Origin: Streptomyces chartreusis
GTDB lineage: Bacteria > Actinomycetota > Actinomycetes > Streptomycetales > Streptomycetaceae
Assembly: GCF_008704715.1 (NCBI RefSeq)
Contig: NZ_CP023689.1
Span: 4,960,001 to 5,024,000, forward strand
Length of the DNA: 64,000 nt
Reading direction: 5' to 3'
The notes below the pieces were generated by a model, which saw only the letters and a list, made by a program, of their open reading frames with translations, did not search any database and had not been told where the DNA came from. The translations under genes were made by a program, and so were the position numbers. Below, in pieces: positions 33,821 to 42,342 of the stretch (positions are counted from its first letter, which is position 1; every line of letters begins with the position of its first letter).

Positions 33821-34273
33821 TCACAGCTCGAGCTTGAAGCCCGCGTGCGAGGCCGCGAAACCGAGCCGCTCGTAGAAGCGGTGGGCGTCCGTACGGCTCT
33901 TGTCGGAGGTCAGCTGCACCAACTGGCAGTTCTGACGCCGGGATTCATCGATGGCCCACTCGATGAGCCGCGTGCCCAGGCCGCTCCCGCGCTCGTCGGC
34001 ATGGATGCGTACGGCTTCGATGATCGACCTGGTCGCTCCGCGCCGGGACAGTCCGGGAATGACCGTGAGCTGGAGCGTGCCGATGACACGGCCCTCGCGG
34101 ACGGCGACGACCAGGTGCTGGTTCGGGTCGCCGGTGAGCCGCTCGAACGCGGCGAGGTAGGGCGTCAGGTCGTCGAGCGACTCGCGCCGGGCGCCGAGCG
34201 GATCGTCCGCGAGCATGCCGACGATCGCGGGGATGTCGTCGGTGGCAGCGGGGCGTATCTCAAGATCTCCCAT
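33821..34273 (-). CDS. GNAT-family N-acetyltransferase
   Basis: 150 aa: DLEIRPAATDDIPAIVGMLADDPLGARRE at the N-terminus, then IIEAVRIHADERGSGLGTRLIEWAIDESRR as the acetyl-CoA pyrophosphate loop (R-G-S-G-L-G-T), and LTSDKSRTDAHRFYERLGF. Small-molecule or protein N-acetylation; the acceptor is unknown. It lies 9 nt behind the MarR gene, suggesting a two-gene operon controlled by that regulator. Confidence 0.88.
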   Translation of the reverse strand: MGDLEIRPAATDDIPAIVGMLADDPLGARRESLDDLTPYLAAFERLTGDPNQHLVVAVREGRVIGTLQLTVIPGLSRRGATRSIIEAVRIHADERGSGLGTRLIEWAIDESRRQNCQLVQLTSDKSRTDAHRFYERLGFAASHAGFKLEL

Positions 34274-34282
34274 GCCCGCACC

Positions 34283-34741
34283 CTATGCGGGCGCGGGCAG
34301 CGACTCGACGACCCGGACCAGTGGAACGAGTTCGGGGAGCTTCGCGGCCTCGTCCAGGGCCTCGCGAAGCGCCTTGTCGTTGGTGGGGCGGGCCTCGTCG
34401 AGGAGTGCGAGGCCGGCTTGGGTGACGTCGGTGTAGATGCCGCGGCGGTCGGTGGGGCAGAGGTAGCGGGAGAGCAGCCCGCGGTCTTCGAGGCGGGTGA
34501 CGAGGCGGGTGGTGGCGCTCTGGCTGAGGACAACGGCGTCGGCGACCTGCTTCATCTGGAGGTGGCCGCCTTCGCCGTTGTGCTGGCGGCTGAGGACGTC
34601 GAGCAGGGAGTACTCGCGCACGCTGAGGTCGTGGCCGGTCTGTAGGGCGCGCTCGATGTGTGTCTCGATCCTGCCGTGCAGCAGGGAGAGGGCGCACCAG
34701 CCCTGGGCGAGGGCGGTGAGCGCGGGGTCTGTCGCTGTCAT
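34283..34741 (-). CDS. MarR-family transcriptional regulator
   Basis: 152 aa. The winged-helix core is LSVREYSLLDVLSRQHNGEGGHLQMKQVADAVVLSQSATTRLVTRLEDRGLLSRYLCPTDRRGIYTDVTQAGLALL, with the wing DRRG intact. ATG 34741 follows GACGGAGGAACC. It is divergent from the MFS exporter gene across 142 bp that carries repeated TGCAAGTAT elements, the standard MarR-exporter arrangement. Confidence 0.92.
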   Translation of the reverse strand: MTATDPALTALAQGWCALSLLHGRIETHIERALQTGHDLSVREYSLLDVLSRQHNGEGGHLQMKQVADAVVLSQSATTRLVTRLEDRGLLSRYLCPTDRRGIYTDVTQAGLALLDEARPTNDKALREALDEAAKLPELVPLVRVVESLPAPA

Positions 34742-34802
34742 GTCGGTTCCTCCGTCCCGGAGCGGCTGAAGGCAGGGTAGAGCAGGATCGCAATAGCCTG
34801 CG

Positions 34803-34830
34803 CTTGCAAGTATGCCGCGCCTGCAAGTAT
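34803..34830. promoter_or_regulatory. Candidate MarR operator repeats
   Basis: TGCAAGTAT occurs twice (34805-34813 and 34822-34830, 17-bp period), and the first copy includes the 8-bp palindrome CTTGCAAG (34803-34810). The repeats are in the divergent marR-MFS region. Confidence 0.5.
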
Positions 34831-34883
34831 TGTCTTCGAACGTAAAGCGCTCCTGCAATCTTCCGGGAAGGTGTTACCCCTCC

Positions 34884-36095
34884 ATGCCTCTCGCGCTTCT
34901 GGCCCTCGCGATCGGGGCCTTCGGAATCGGAACGACCGAGTTCGTGATCATGGGCTTGCTGCCCGAGGTCGCGGGTGACTTCGGCGTCTCCATCCCCACC
35001 GCCGGGCTGCTGGTCACCGGATACGCGCTCGGCGTGGTCCTCGGCGCCCCGCTGATGACCGTGCTCGGCACCAAGGTCTCCCGCAAGCGGATGCTGATGC
35101 TGCTGATGGTGCTCTTCATCGCCGGCAACCTGCTGTCCGCCTTCGCCCCCACCTTCGCGGTGATGCTCATCGGCCGCGTGGTCGCCTCGCTCGCTCACGG
35201 TGCCTTCTTCGGCATCGGTTCGGTCGTCGCGGCCGACCTGGTAGCCCCGGACAAGAAGGCCGGAGCCATCGCGATGATGTTCACCGGTCTCACCGTCGCC
35301 AACGTGGTCGGTGTTCCGCTGGGCACGTTCGTCGGACAGGCCGCCGGCTGGCGCGTCACCTTCGGCATCGTCGCCGCCCTCGGCGTCGTCGGCCTGATCG
35401 GCATCGCCAAGCTCGTCCCCGACATGCCCAAGGCAGAGGGCGTACGCCTTCGCCATGAGCTCGCCGCCTTCAAGAACGCCCAGGTCCTGCTCGCCATGGC
35501 GATGACGGTCCTCGGCTTCGGCGGGGTCTTCGCGGCCATCACCTACATCGCGCCGATGATGACCCACGTCGCCGGTTTCGCCGACGGCTCCGTCACCTGG
35601 CTGCTGGTCCTCTTCGGACTCGGCATGGTCGGCGGCAACCTGATCGGCGGCAAGTACGCCGACCGCGCCCTGATGCCCATGCTCTACGTCTCTCTGGGCG
35701 CCCTCGCCGTCGTGCTCGCGCTCTTCACGCTCACGGCGCACAGTAAGGTCCTCGCGGCCGCCACCATCGCGCTGATCGGTGCCCTGGGCTTCGCCACCGT
35801 TCCCCCGCTCCAGAAGCGCGTCCTCGACCAGGCGCACGGCGCCCCGACGCTGGCCTCGGCCGTGAACATCGGCGCCTTCAATCTCGGCAACGCCCTCGCT
35901 GCCTGGCTCGGCGGGATCGTCATCGCCGGCGGCTTCGGCTACACGTCGCCCAACTGGGTCGGCGCCGCCCTCGCCGCGTCCGCGCTGCTGCTCGCGTTCC
36001 TCTCGGCAGCACTGGAGCGCCGCGACGGAGCCGCCAGCAGCGCCGTCGTCGCGGGCAGCGCCCCCGTCGAGCAGCGAGCCGCCGTGCACCACTGA
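34884..36095 (+). CDS. MFS efflux transporter (DHA1 family)
   Basis: 403 aa with 12 hydrophobic helices. It begins LALLALAIGAFGIGTTEFVIMGLLPEVAGDFGVSIPTAGLLVTGYALGVVLGAPLMTVLGTKVSRKRMLML, characteristic of the AraJ/chloramphenicol-exporter-like DHA1 group (motif A is G-T-K-V-S-R-K-R). Export of a drug or sugar is likely, with the substrate open. ATG 34884 follows GGGAAGGTG. It is probably regulated by the divergent MarR protein. A weak hairpin (36098-36121) separates it from the GlcG-like gene. Confidence 0.9.
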   Translation: MPLALLALAIGAFGIGTTEFVIMGLLPEVAGDFGVSIPTAGLLVTGYALGVVLGAPLMTVLGTKVSRKRMLMLLMVLFIAGNLLSAFAPTFAVMLIGRVVASLAHGAFFGIGSVVAADLVAPDKKAGAIAMMFTGLTVANVVGVPLGTFVGQAAGWRVTFGIVAALGVVGLIGIAKLVPDMPKAEGVRLRHELAAFKNAQVLLAMAMTVLGFGGVFAAITYIAPMMTHVAGFADGSVTWLLVLFGLGMVGGNLIGGKYADRALMPMLYVSLGALAVVLALFTLTAHSKVLAAATIALIGALGFATVPPLQKRVLDQAHGAPTLASAVNIGAFNLGNALAAWLGGIVIAGGFGYTSPNWVGAALAASALLLAFLSAALERRDGAASSAVVAGSAPVEQRAAVHH

Positions 36096-36097
36096 GC

Positions 36098-36121
36098 CGG
36101 CCCTGTGCGGGGTCAGGGCCG
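36098..36121 (+). terminator. Weak hairpin after the MFS gene
   Basis: An 8-bp stem CGGCCCTG and complement with an 8-nt loop, 3 bp after the stop. No T-tract. Confidence 0.35.
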
Positions 36122-36217
36122 CCCCCGCACACCTCTCCCGCCCGGTGCGCCCCGGTGGCCTGCCGGCGCGACACCACACCGCTTCACCTCAGTACCCACA
36201 GCAAGGAGAACCCCCTC

Positions 36218-36640
36218 ATGAGCACCACGACCGCAGTCGCCCCGCTGACCACCCAGGACGCCGACCTCCTCATCGCCGCCGCGCACCAGGCTGCCGAGGC
36301 GGCCGGGGTGAACGTCAGCGTCACCGTCCTGGACGCCGGAGGCCACCTGCTCGCCTTCCGCCGTGACGACCGCGCCGTACTGATCGCCGGGGAGACCAGC
36401 ACCCGCAAGGCCTACACGGCACTCCAGCTCAACGCCCCCACCGCCGACCTTGTCGACGCCGTACAGCCGGGAGGGCTCTTCCACACCCTGCCCACCGCGC
36501 TCGACCGCCCGCTGCTGTTCATCGCGGGCGGTGTGCCGGTCCACCGGGACGGCCGGCTGATCGGCGCGATCGGTGTCGGCGGCGGCGCGCCGGACCAGGA
36601 CCACGGTTTCGCGACGACCGCGATCAAGGCGCTCGCCTGA
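36218..36640 (+). CDS. GlcG/HbpS-family protein
   Basis: 140 aa: TTQDADLLIAAAHQAAEAAGVNVSVTVLDAGGHLLAFRRDDRAVLIAGETSTRKAYTAL, followed by GGVPVHRDGRLIGAIGVGGGAPDQDHGFATTAIKAL, the GlcG/HbpS fold. The founding Streptomyces member, HbpS, is a secreted haem-binding sensor; this copy has no signal peptide and is likely cytosolic. ATG 36218 has AAGGAG upstream. It follows the MFS gene by about 120 bp on the same strand and may be co-regulated. Ligand unknown. Confidence 0.82.
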   Translation: MSTTTAVAPLTTQDADLLIAAAHQAAEAAGVNVSVTVLDAGGHLLAFRRDDRAVLIAGETSTRKAYTALQLNAPTADLVDAVQPGGLFHTLPTALDRPLLFIAGGVPVHRDGRLIGAIGVGGGAPDQDHGFATTAIKALA

Positions 36641-36687
36641 CGGCACCCCCACATCGGCCTCGTCCGACAGAACCTGCACATGGACGA

Positions 36688-36722
36688 GGAAACGCCGGCT
36701 CCCGAGGGGGCCGGCGTTTCCC
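36688..36722. terminator. Bidirectional terminator
   Basis: A 12-bp perfect stem (GGAAACGCCGGC and complement), nearly extendable to 16 bp, between convergent genes. Confidence 0.82.
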
Positions 36723-36750
36723 ATGGGTGTTGAAGCCCGCGGTCGAGCCC

Positions 36751-37617
36751 TCAGCCCGCCGCGACCGTCAGCGGAGCGAACCGCCGGGGCCAGTCGCCGG
36801 GCAGCTCGGAGATGCCGTACGTCATGACCGAGTTGAAGGCGACGGAGGCCAGGCCGTGCTCCTTCGCCCAGGACAGCAGCTCCTCGTGGCGTACGTCGAT
36901 GTCCGTGCGCAGAGGGCGGTCGGTGTGGACGGCGAGGGAGGCGATGAGTGCCTTCGCTGTCTCGGTGTCACGAGCGATCAGCGGACCCACGACATGCGTG
37001 TCCATGTTGGGCCAGGCACCCGTGTAGCCGATGATCCGGCCGTTCTCCTCGGCGACGCGCAACTGGTCGGCGAAGGCGGGCAGCCGCGTGACGATGTGGG
37101 TGCGATCGGCGCCGAACACCTCCTCGTCGAGCCGCACGATGGTGCTGAGGTCTTCGGCGGTGGCGGCACGTGTGGCGACCGAGGGCACCGACGCACCGGG
37201 CGTGAAGTGTCCGCGCAGCATCTCCGCCCGCCCGGTGACCTTGAAGCCGAGCTCCTCGTACAGCGGCCGGCCGTTCGGCGTCGCGTGCAGCGTCAGCGGC
37301 ATCGTACCCATCGAGTCGACGATGTGCCGCATGAACCGGCGTCCGATGCCCCGGCGGGCATGCCGCTCGGCGACCAGGACCATGCCGATCGCTCCCAGTT
37401 CGGGGCGTTCCCGCGGACCGTACTCCGTGACGACGCAGGCGCTGACGAGACCGCCGTCGGGGTCGTCGATGCCGTAGCCCCTCCCGGCTGTGAGCAGGAA
37501 CTGCCACTTGTGTTCCTCACGGGGCCAGCCCCGATCCTCGGACAAGTCTGCGCAGGCGGTGAGGTCGCGAGGCGTCAGACGGCGGATGGGCAGAGCGGCG
37601 AGGGAAGGAGTCGGCAC
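36751..37617 (-). CDS. GNAT acetyltransferase (probable two-lobe)
   Basis: About 288 aa. Lobe 1 carries a good acetyl-CoA motif: LGAIGMVLVAERHARRGIGRRFMRHIVDSMG, followed by LHATPNGRPLYEELGF. Lobe 2 (VATRAATAEDLSTIVRLDEEVFGADRTHIVTRLPAF, VVGPLIARDTETAKALIASL) looks like a second, degenerate GNAT or DUF domain. The acceptor is unknown. The start is uncertain: GTG 37617 begins the recognisable domain; an ATG at 37689 would add 24 residues. It is divergent from the HAD gene across about 200 bp containing parS. Confidence 0.8.
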   Translation of the reverse strand: MPTPSLAALPIRRLTPRDLTACADLSEDRGWPREEHKWQFLLTAGRGYGIDDPDGGLVSACVVTEYGPRERPELGAIGMVLVAERHARRGIGRRFMRHIVDSMGTMPLTLHATPNGRPLYEELGFKVTGRAEMLRGHFTPGASVPSVATRAATAEDLSTIVRLDEEVFGADRTHIVTRLPAFADQLRVAEENGRIIGYTGAWPNMDTHVVGPLIARDTETAKALIASLAVHTDRPLRTDIDVRHEELLSWAKEHGLASVAFNSVMTYGISELPGDWPRRFAPLTVAAG

Positions 37618-37728
37618 GCAGGTCAGGCTGTCTGACAACAGCCCTGATCGTCCACCAGTTTCCGGGGAGACGTACGACCTTTTGGCCATGTCATGGACGC
37701 CCGCACAGTGTGCCGATAGACGCTGGGT

Positions 37729-37742
37729 GTTTCACGTGAAAC
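37729..37742. other. parS site 13 (perfect)
   Basis: Perfect GTTTCACGTGAAAC in the divergent gap between the acetyltransferase and HAD genes. Confidence 0.95.
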
Positions 37743-37818
37743 ATGGGCGAACGGCGAGCATCCGCCAAAGGGCCTTGCAAGAAGGGATTGGCGGCATTCG
37801 CCATTAGCCTGATGGTTC

Positions 37819-38451
37819 ATGGCGAGACTGCACCTCTTCGACTTGGACGGCACGCTTCTGCGTGGAACATCTGCGCCCGTGGAGATCTCACGCCAGCTTG
37901 GGCTGGAGCTTGAGACGGTCGCGCTCGACCGCGAGGTCTCGGCAGGGCTGATCGGCCCTCCGGAGTATGCACAGCGGGTGCATGCGCTCTGGGCCGATCT
38001 CACGGAGGTCCATGTGGCGGCCGCTTTCGAGGGTGCTCCTTGGATGACCCGGATCCGGGAGGTCTGGGCCGAGATCAGGGGACAAGGCGACTACTGTGCC
38101 GTGATCTCGCTTTCGCCCTCATTCTTCGTGGAACGGCTGACGGGCTGGGGCGTGCACGCGGCATACGGCTCACGCTTTCCGGCCGTGCCGTTCACCGAAC
38201 CCGTCGATCCGGCCGGAGTGCTCAGTGCCGAGGCGAAGGTTCGCATCGCCGACCTGCTCTGTGCGGAGTTCGGCGTGACGCGAGCCGAATGCGTCGCCTA
38301 TGGCGACTCAGGGTCGGACAAAGCCCTGTTCGGAGCTGTTCCGGTGTCTGTCGCGGTCAACGCGGACCATCATCTGGCTGGCCTTGCGACCCATACCTAC
38401 ATGGGGATGGATCTGTGGGAAGCCTATGAATTGGTGCGCAGCGGCCGGTAA
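37819..38451 (+). CDS. HAD-superfamily phosphatase (SerB-like)
   Basis: 210 aa. Motif I HLFDLDGTLLRGTSAP carries the nucleophile and acid/base Asp pair (D-L-D-G-T). Motif II is in CAVISLSPSFFVERL. Motifs III and IV are VAYGDSGSDKALF with a preceding lysine in EAKVRIADLL. The layout resembles phosphoserine-phosphatase-like HADs. The substrate cannot be inferred from its neighbours. Start ATG 37819 has no obvious ribosome binding site. Confidence 0.88.
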   Translation: MARLHLFDLDGTLLRGTSAPVEISRQLGLELETVALDREVSAGLIGPPEYAQRVHALWADLTEVHVAAAFEGAPWMTRIREVWAEIRGQGDYCAVISLSPSFFVERLTGWGVHAAYGSRFPAVPFTEPVDPAGVLSAEAKVRIADLLCAEFGVTRAECVAYGDSGSDKALFGAVPVSVAVNADHHLAGLATHTYMGMDLWEAYELVRSGR

Positions 38452-38865
38452 TTGAAGGAATTAACCGTTCGTCCCCTCGCCCATTTCGTGTGGACGCAAG
38501 GGGGGACTTGTGATCGGGGCCTTGGCCGGTAGGGTCGACTCCGGTTCGTGTCCGAGCTGTGATCCAGACTCCCGGCGTGGACCGAGCGCAAGGCAGAGCA
38601 GCGTAATGGGACGGAGAGATCGAAGACCCGCATTCTCGGTTATGGAGCCAGGGCGCTGACGCTGGGTGGGATGCTGCGGTGAGAGCACTGCGGCCAATGT
38701 CACACTCTCGCCTTACTTGTCCGTACTGGGCGTGAATGCGGGTTGAATGTGGCCGTATTGGATCGCGGCAACGAACGGGGAATGCAAGCCGTCGCGGGGG
38801 ATCAGGCACCTTCCGATCGAGGAAGTGCGCAGACCGACCGAAAGATGTTCGAGGCGAGGCACACC
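38452..38865 (+). other. Intergenic region, no gene seen
   Basis: A 414-bp gap between the HAD phosphatase and the globin-reductase gene, with GC content lower than its surroundings. I see no RNA gene, repeat or convincing small coding sequence. It presumably contains the promoter and leader of the downstream gene. Confidence 0.5.
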
Positions 38866-40572
38866 ATGGACGCTCCGACCACCACGTCGGCCGACAACGG
38901 CACTTCCGGCGGCGGGGGCGGCTGGTTCACGCCGCGCAAGCAGCCGGCGACGACTCCGGGCACTGAACAGGAAGCCACCGAAGGCCGACGACTTGCCGCC
39001 ATGCGCCCGGTGGGCAGGACGTTGACGACCGACGAAGAGGCCCGGCCGGCCGAGGACCGAGATACGGGCCCCGGCGAGGCACACCAGGCAGCGGGCCCCG
39101 ATCGCACCGGCGCCGGCACGAGGGCAGCCGGTCCCGATCACACGGGCGCCGGGGCGAGGGCACCACAGCAGGGAGCCCCGCCCTCGACGGCTCCCCCTGA
39201 ACGGCCCGCCTCCGGGCACATACCGCCTCCCCAGCCGACGCCCCCCACCGCTCCGGCATCGAGTCAACCGCCGTACGCCACAGCCCAGGCCGCCCCGGCA
39301 CGGCCCCAGACGTCGTCCTTCAGCGCCTTCGAGGCATCCGGGCCCGTTGCGGCGCCCACCTCTACCGCGCAGCCGCCGTCCCCTTCGCAGCCGGGCTCCT
39401 TCGCACCGCCCGCCCAGCAGCTGCACGTCCCGTCCCAGCGCCCCGCTCCGGCCCAACCCGCCTCCCCGGACGCCGTACTGATCCGCCGGACGATGGCCGA
39501 GGTGGGCCCCGTGGCCGACAAGGTCACCTCGTACTTCTACGCGCTGCTCTTCGTGCGCCACCCCGACCTGCGGTCCCTGTTCCCCGCGGCGATGGACACC
39601 CAGCGGGACCGGCTGCTGAAGGCCCTGCTCACCGCGGCCGAGCACATAGACAACAAGCCCGTCCTCGTCGACTACTTGCAGAACCTCGGCCGTGGCCACC
39701 GCAAGTACGGCACCCGGCCCGAGCACTACCCGGCCGTCGGCGAGTGCCTCATCGGCGCGCTCAGCAAGTACGCGCCCGACATCTGGAGCGGCGAGATGGA
39801 GGCCGCCTGGGTCCGGGCGTACACGACGATCTCCCAGGTCATGATCGACGCCGCCGCGGCCGACGAACTGCGCGCCCCCGCCTGGTGGTACGCGGAGGTC
39901 GTGTCGCACGAGCTGCGAACCTCGGACGTCGCCGTCCTCACCGTCCGCCCCGACCAGCCCTATCCGTTTCTCGCCGGGCAGTACACGAGCGTGGAGACGC
40001 CCTGGTGGCCCCGGGTCTGGCGGCACTACTCCTTCGCCTCCGCGCCCCGCTCCGACGGCCTGCTGACGTTCCATGTGAAGGCCGTGCCCGCGGGCTGGGT
40101 CTCCAACGCGCTGGTCCACCGCGCCCGCCCGGGAGACATCATCCGGCTCGGCCCGCCCGGCGGCTCCATGACCGTGGACCACACGACCGACAGCGGGCTG
40201 CTCTGCCTGGGCGGCGGCACCGGCATAGCGCCCATCAAGGCACTGGTCGAGGACGTCGCCGAGCACGGCGAGCGGCGACCGGTCGAGGTCTTCTACGGCG
40301 CCCGCACCGACCAGGACCTCTACGACATCGACACGATGCTCAGGCTCAAGCAGTCCCACCCGTGGCTGGAGGTCCGCCCCGTGGTGGACCGGCAGGGACT
40401 GCTCCAGCTCCCCGAAGCCATCCGCGAGTACGGACCCTGGACCGAGTACGACGCCTATGTCTCCGGTCCGCCCGGCATGATCCGCAGCGGTGTCGACGTG
40501 CTGAGGGCCAGCGGCGTCCCGGTCAGCCGCATACGCCATGACTCGGTGGAGGAACTCGTCGTCGCGTTGTGA
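38866..40572 (+). CDS. Flavohemoglobin-like globin-reductase with long disordered N-terminus
   Basis: About 568 aa. Residues 1-200 are low-complexity (Pro/Ala/Gly/Thr). A globin domain follows from PDAVLIRRTMAEVGPVADKVTSYFYALLF, with the proximal histidine in NLGRGHRKYGTRPEHYPAVGECLIGAL (near residue 278). A ferredoxin-reductase-type module then has the FAD motif RHYSFAS (near 386) and the NAD(P)H site LCLGGGTGIAPIKALVEDV (near 449), ending SGPPGMIRSGVDVL. This is the flavohemoglobin architecture, which converts nitric oxide to nitrate. The extension is absent from canonical Hmp and is unusual. ATG 38866 (GAGGCGAGG upstream) is preferred; upstream starts exist. It converges on the Nudix gene with only 2 bp between stops. 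Confidence 0.88.
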   Translation: MDAPTTTSADNGTSGGGGGWFTPRKQPATTPGTEQEATEGRRLAAMRPVGRTLTTDEEARPAEDRDTGPGEAHQAAGPDRTGAGTRAAGPDHTGAGARAPQQGAPPSTAPPERPASGHIPPPQPTPPTAPASSQPPYATAQAAPARPQTSSFSAFEASGPVAAPTSTAQPPSPSQPGSFAPPAQQLHVPSQRPAPAQPASPDAVLIRRTMAEVGPVADKVTSYFYALLFVRHPDLRSLFPAAMDTQRDRLLKALLTAAEHIDNKPVLVDYLQNLGRGHRKYGTRPEHYPAVGECLIGALSKYAPDIWSGEMEAAWVRAYTTISQVMIDAAAADELRAPAWWYAEVVSHELRTSDVAVLTVRPDQPYPFLAGQYTSVETPWWPRVWRHYSFASAPRSDGLLTFHVKAVPAGWVSNALVHRARPGDIIRLGPPGGSMTVDHTTDSGLLCLGGGTGIAPIKALVEDVAEHGERRPVEVFYGARTDQDLYDIDTMLRLKQSHPWLEVRPVVDRQGLLQLPEAIREYGPWTEYDAYVSGPPGMIRSGVDVLRASGVPVSRIRHDSVEELVVAL

Positions 40573-40574
40573 GG

Positions 40575-41057
40575 TCAGCCCAGGTCGGGCGCGTGCATCG
40601 CGCGCACTCCCTCGATGTTCCCGTCGAGGTAGTGCCGCAGTGACAGCGGCACGAGATGGACGGACGCGATCCCGACCCGGGTGAACGGCACTCTCACGAT
40701 CTCGTACTCGCCGATGGGCTCGTCCACCTCGGGGCCGTGCCGCAAGGACGGGTCCATGGACCCCAGGTGGCAGACGAAGAAGTGCTGCACCTTCACACCG
40801 GTCGCTCCGCCGTCCTCGCCGATGTGCTCCACGGTGTCGACGAAGCAGGGCACCACATCGGTGATCTTGGCGCCGAGTTCCTCGTAGACCTCGCGGTGCA
40901 GGGCGTCGACGACGGTCGCGTCCGTCGGCTCGACGCCGCCACCGGGCGTGAGCCAGTACGGATCCATGCCGGGCTTGGTGCGCTTGATCAGGATCAAGTC
41001 GTTGCCGTCCAGGAGAACGGCGCGTGCGGTGCGCTTGACCACGGGTCGGACGGTCAT
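40575..41057 (-). CDS. Nudix hydrolase
   Basis: 160 aa: TARAVLLDGNDLILIKRTKPGMDPYWLTPGGGVEPTDATVVDALHREVYEELGA contains a full Nudix box (G-x5-E-x7-R-E-x2-E-E-x-G). It hydrolyses nucleoside diphosphates linked to another moiety; the specific substrate is unknown. ATG 41057 is 22 bp from a degenerate parS. The coding end abuts the convergent globin-reductase stop. Confidence 0.9.
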   Translation of the reverse strand: MTVRPVVKRTARAVLLDGNDLILIKRTKPGMDPYWLTPGGGVEPTDATVVDALHREVYEELGAKITDVVPCFVDTVEHIGEDGGATGVKVQHFFVCHLGSMDPSLRHGPEVDEPIGEYEIVRVPFTRVGIASVHLVPLSLRHYLDGNIEGVRAMHAPDLG

Positions 41058-41078
41058 GGGAGAAATGTGGCCCGGCTG

Positions 41079-41092
41079 GTTCCACGTGAAAC
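41079..41092. other. parS-like site 14 (one mismatch)
   Basis: GTTCCACGTGAAAC, one base from parS, in the Nudix 5' region. Confidence 0.7.
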
Positions 41093-41204
41093 ATCGCGAA
41101 ACGTCACCGGTCGAGCTCACCGGGTGATGTCCCTGCCGGGCGGGCGCAGATGGGCCGCAAGCCGCCGCTCGCACCCATCGAATCGCGCCGCTCAGGCGCC
41201 GTGC

Positions 41205-42110
41205 TCAGGCCCAGTCCGAGGCCGCTCGCAGCAGCCACTCATGGGCCCGCGCGATATGCGGCATCGCCAGCGTGCCGGTGCGGACCACAAGGAAGTACGT
41301 CCGCAGCGGCGGCACCGTCGGATCGTGCAGGGCGACGACCTCGCCCCGCTCCAGAGCGGCGGCACACAGGTAGCGGGGCAGCACCGCGAGCCCCGCTCCC
41401 GCGCCCGCACAGGCCAGGACCGCGCGCAGGTCGGGGACGATCACCGTGCCCGGCGCGGCAGGGCGGCAGTCGTAGACCGAAGCCCAGTAACGGGAGACGA
41501 AGGGGAGGGACTCGTGCACCTCCACCACCGGCACGTCCTCCAGGGCATGCGCACCCTTGTGGCGCAGTTGGCCCTCACCGATCCGCTCGACCCAGCGGGG
41601 AGCGGCGACGAGCACGTGCTCCTCGTCGCAGAGCGGAGTCGCCGTGAGCAGGGCGCCGCGGGGACGGGCCGTACTGATGGCCAGATCCTGATGTCCGGCG
41701 GCCAGCCCCTCCAGGGCTTCCTCGGCGTTCCCGAAGGACGCGCGCAAGGCGAAGCCCTGGCCGTCCTCGCCGGTCAGCTCGGTGAGTGCGGGCAGCGCGC
41801 GCTCTGCCGTGAACTCGGGAGGGCCGGCGAGGTGCAGGGACCGCAGGGAGGAATCGTCGTCGAGGCCGGTCTCGGTGATCTCGACCAGGGCGTCGAGATG
41901 CGGCGCGGCCTTGTGGGCGAGCTCGTCGCCGATGGTCGTGGGGGTCACCCCGCGGGCCTGGCGCAGAAACAGAGGGCGGCCCAACTGCCGCTCCAGGGTG
42001 CGGATCTGCGAGGTCACGGCCGGCTGCGACAGCCCCAGCAGCGCGGCGGCGCGAGTGAAGGAGCCGGCCCGGTGCACGGTCACAAAGGTGCGCAACAAGG
42101 CCAGATCCAT
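41205..42110 (-). CDS. LysR-family transcriptional regulator
   Basis: 301 aa. The N-terminal winged helix is DLALLRTFVTVHRAGSFTRAAALLGLSQPAVTSQIRTLERQLGRPLFLRQARGVTPT, followed by a periplasmic-binding-protein-like effector domain (LHLAGPPEFTAERALPAL). The target is unknown; LysR proteins often regulate a divergent neighbour, but the nearest genes here are on the same strand. ATG 42110 has GGGGAAGGGGAG upstream. A CTAT-N10-ATAG element lies 53 bp before the start. Confidence 0.92.
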   Translation of the reverse strand: MDLALLRTFVTVHRAGSFTRAAALLGLSQPAVTSQIRTLERQLGRPLFLRQARGVTPTTIGDELAHKAAPHLDALVEITETGLDDDSSLRSLHLAGPPEFTAERALPALTELTGEDGQGFALRASFGNAEEALEGLAAGHQDLAISTARPRGALLTATPLCDEEHVLVAAPRWVERIGEGQLRHKGAHALEDVPVVEVHESLPFVSRYWASVYDCRPAAPGTVIVPDLRAVLACAGAGAGLAVLPRYLCAAALERGEVVALHDPTVPPLRTYFLVVRTGTLAMPHIARAHEWLLRAASDWA

Positions 42111-42162
42111 ACCCGACGCTCCCCTTCCCCGCCCTTCTCCCCACCCCCAGGGCAGGGCCCAA

Positions 42163-42180
42163 CTATAAATAAGTCGATAG
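42163..42180. promoter_or_regulatory. Possible LysR-type binding element
   Basis: CTAT and ATAG separated by ten bases in an AT-rich island upstream of the LysR gene. Weak evidence. Confidence 0.3.
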
Positions 42181-42259
42181 GTCTCTGTCGCTACTGTGAT
42201 TGGACACTGACACAGAGTCAACTAGCCTTGTTCGCGCGGTTCTTCGCGCGCGGAACCGA

Positions 42260-42298
42260 GGGCGGTCCGAGCCACGAGGGGGGAGGCTCGGACCGCCC
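42260..42298 (-). terminator. Terminator behind the Cys/Met PLP-enzyme gene
   Basis: A perfect 14-bp stem (GGGCGGTCCGAGCC and complement) with an 11-nt loop, 45 bp downstream of the gene's stop. Confidence 0.85.
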
Positions 42299-42342
42299 GT
42301 TCGACGTATCGCACCGTCGACGGGCACAGGGTCAGGCCCGGT

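Noticed and set aside
34260..36179. 639-codon minus-strand frame opposite the MFS gene
   Set aside because: Low-complexity shadow opposite a clear 12-helix transporter.
40069..40082. Partial parS-like sequence GTTCCATGTGAAGG in the globin-reductase gene
   Set aside because: Four mismatches to the 14-mer; expected by chance in coding DNA.
38713..41094. 793-codon minus-strand frame across the globin-reductase and Nudix region
   Set aside because: It spans two genes in opposite orientations and has shadow composition.
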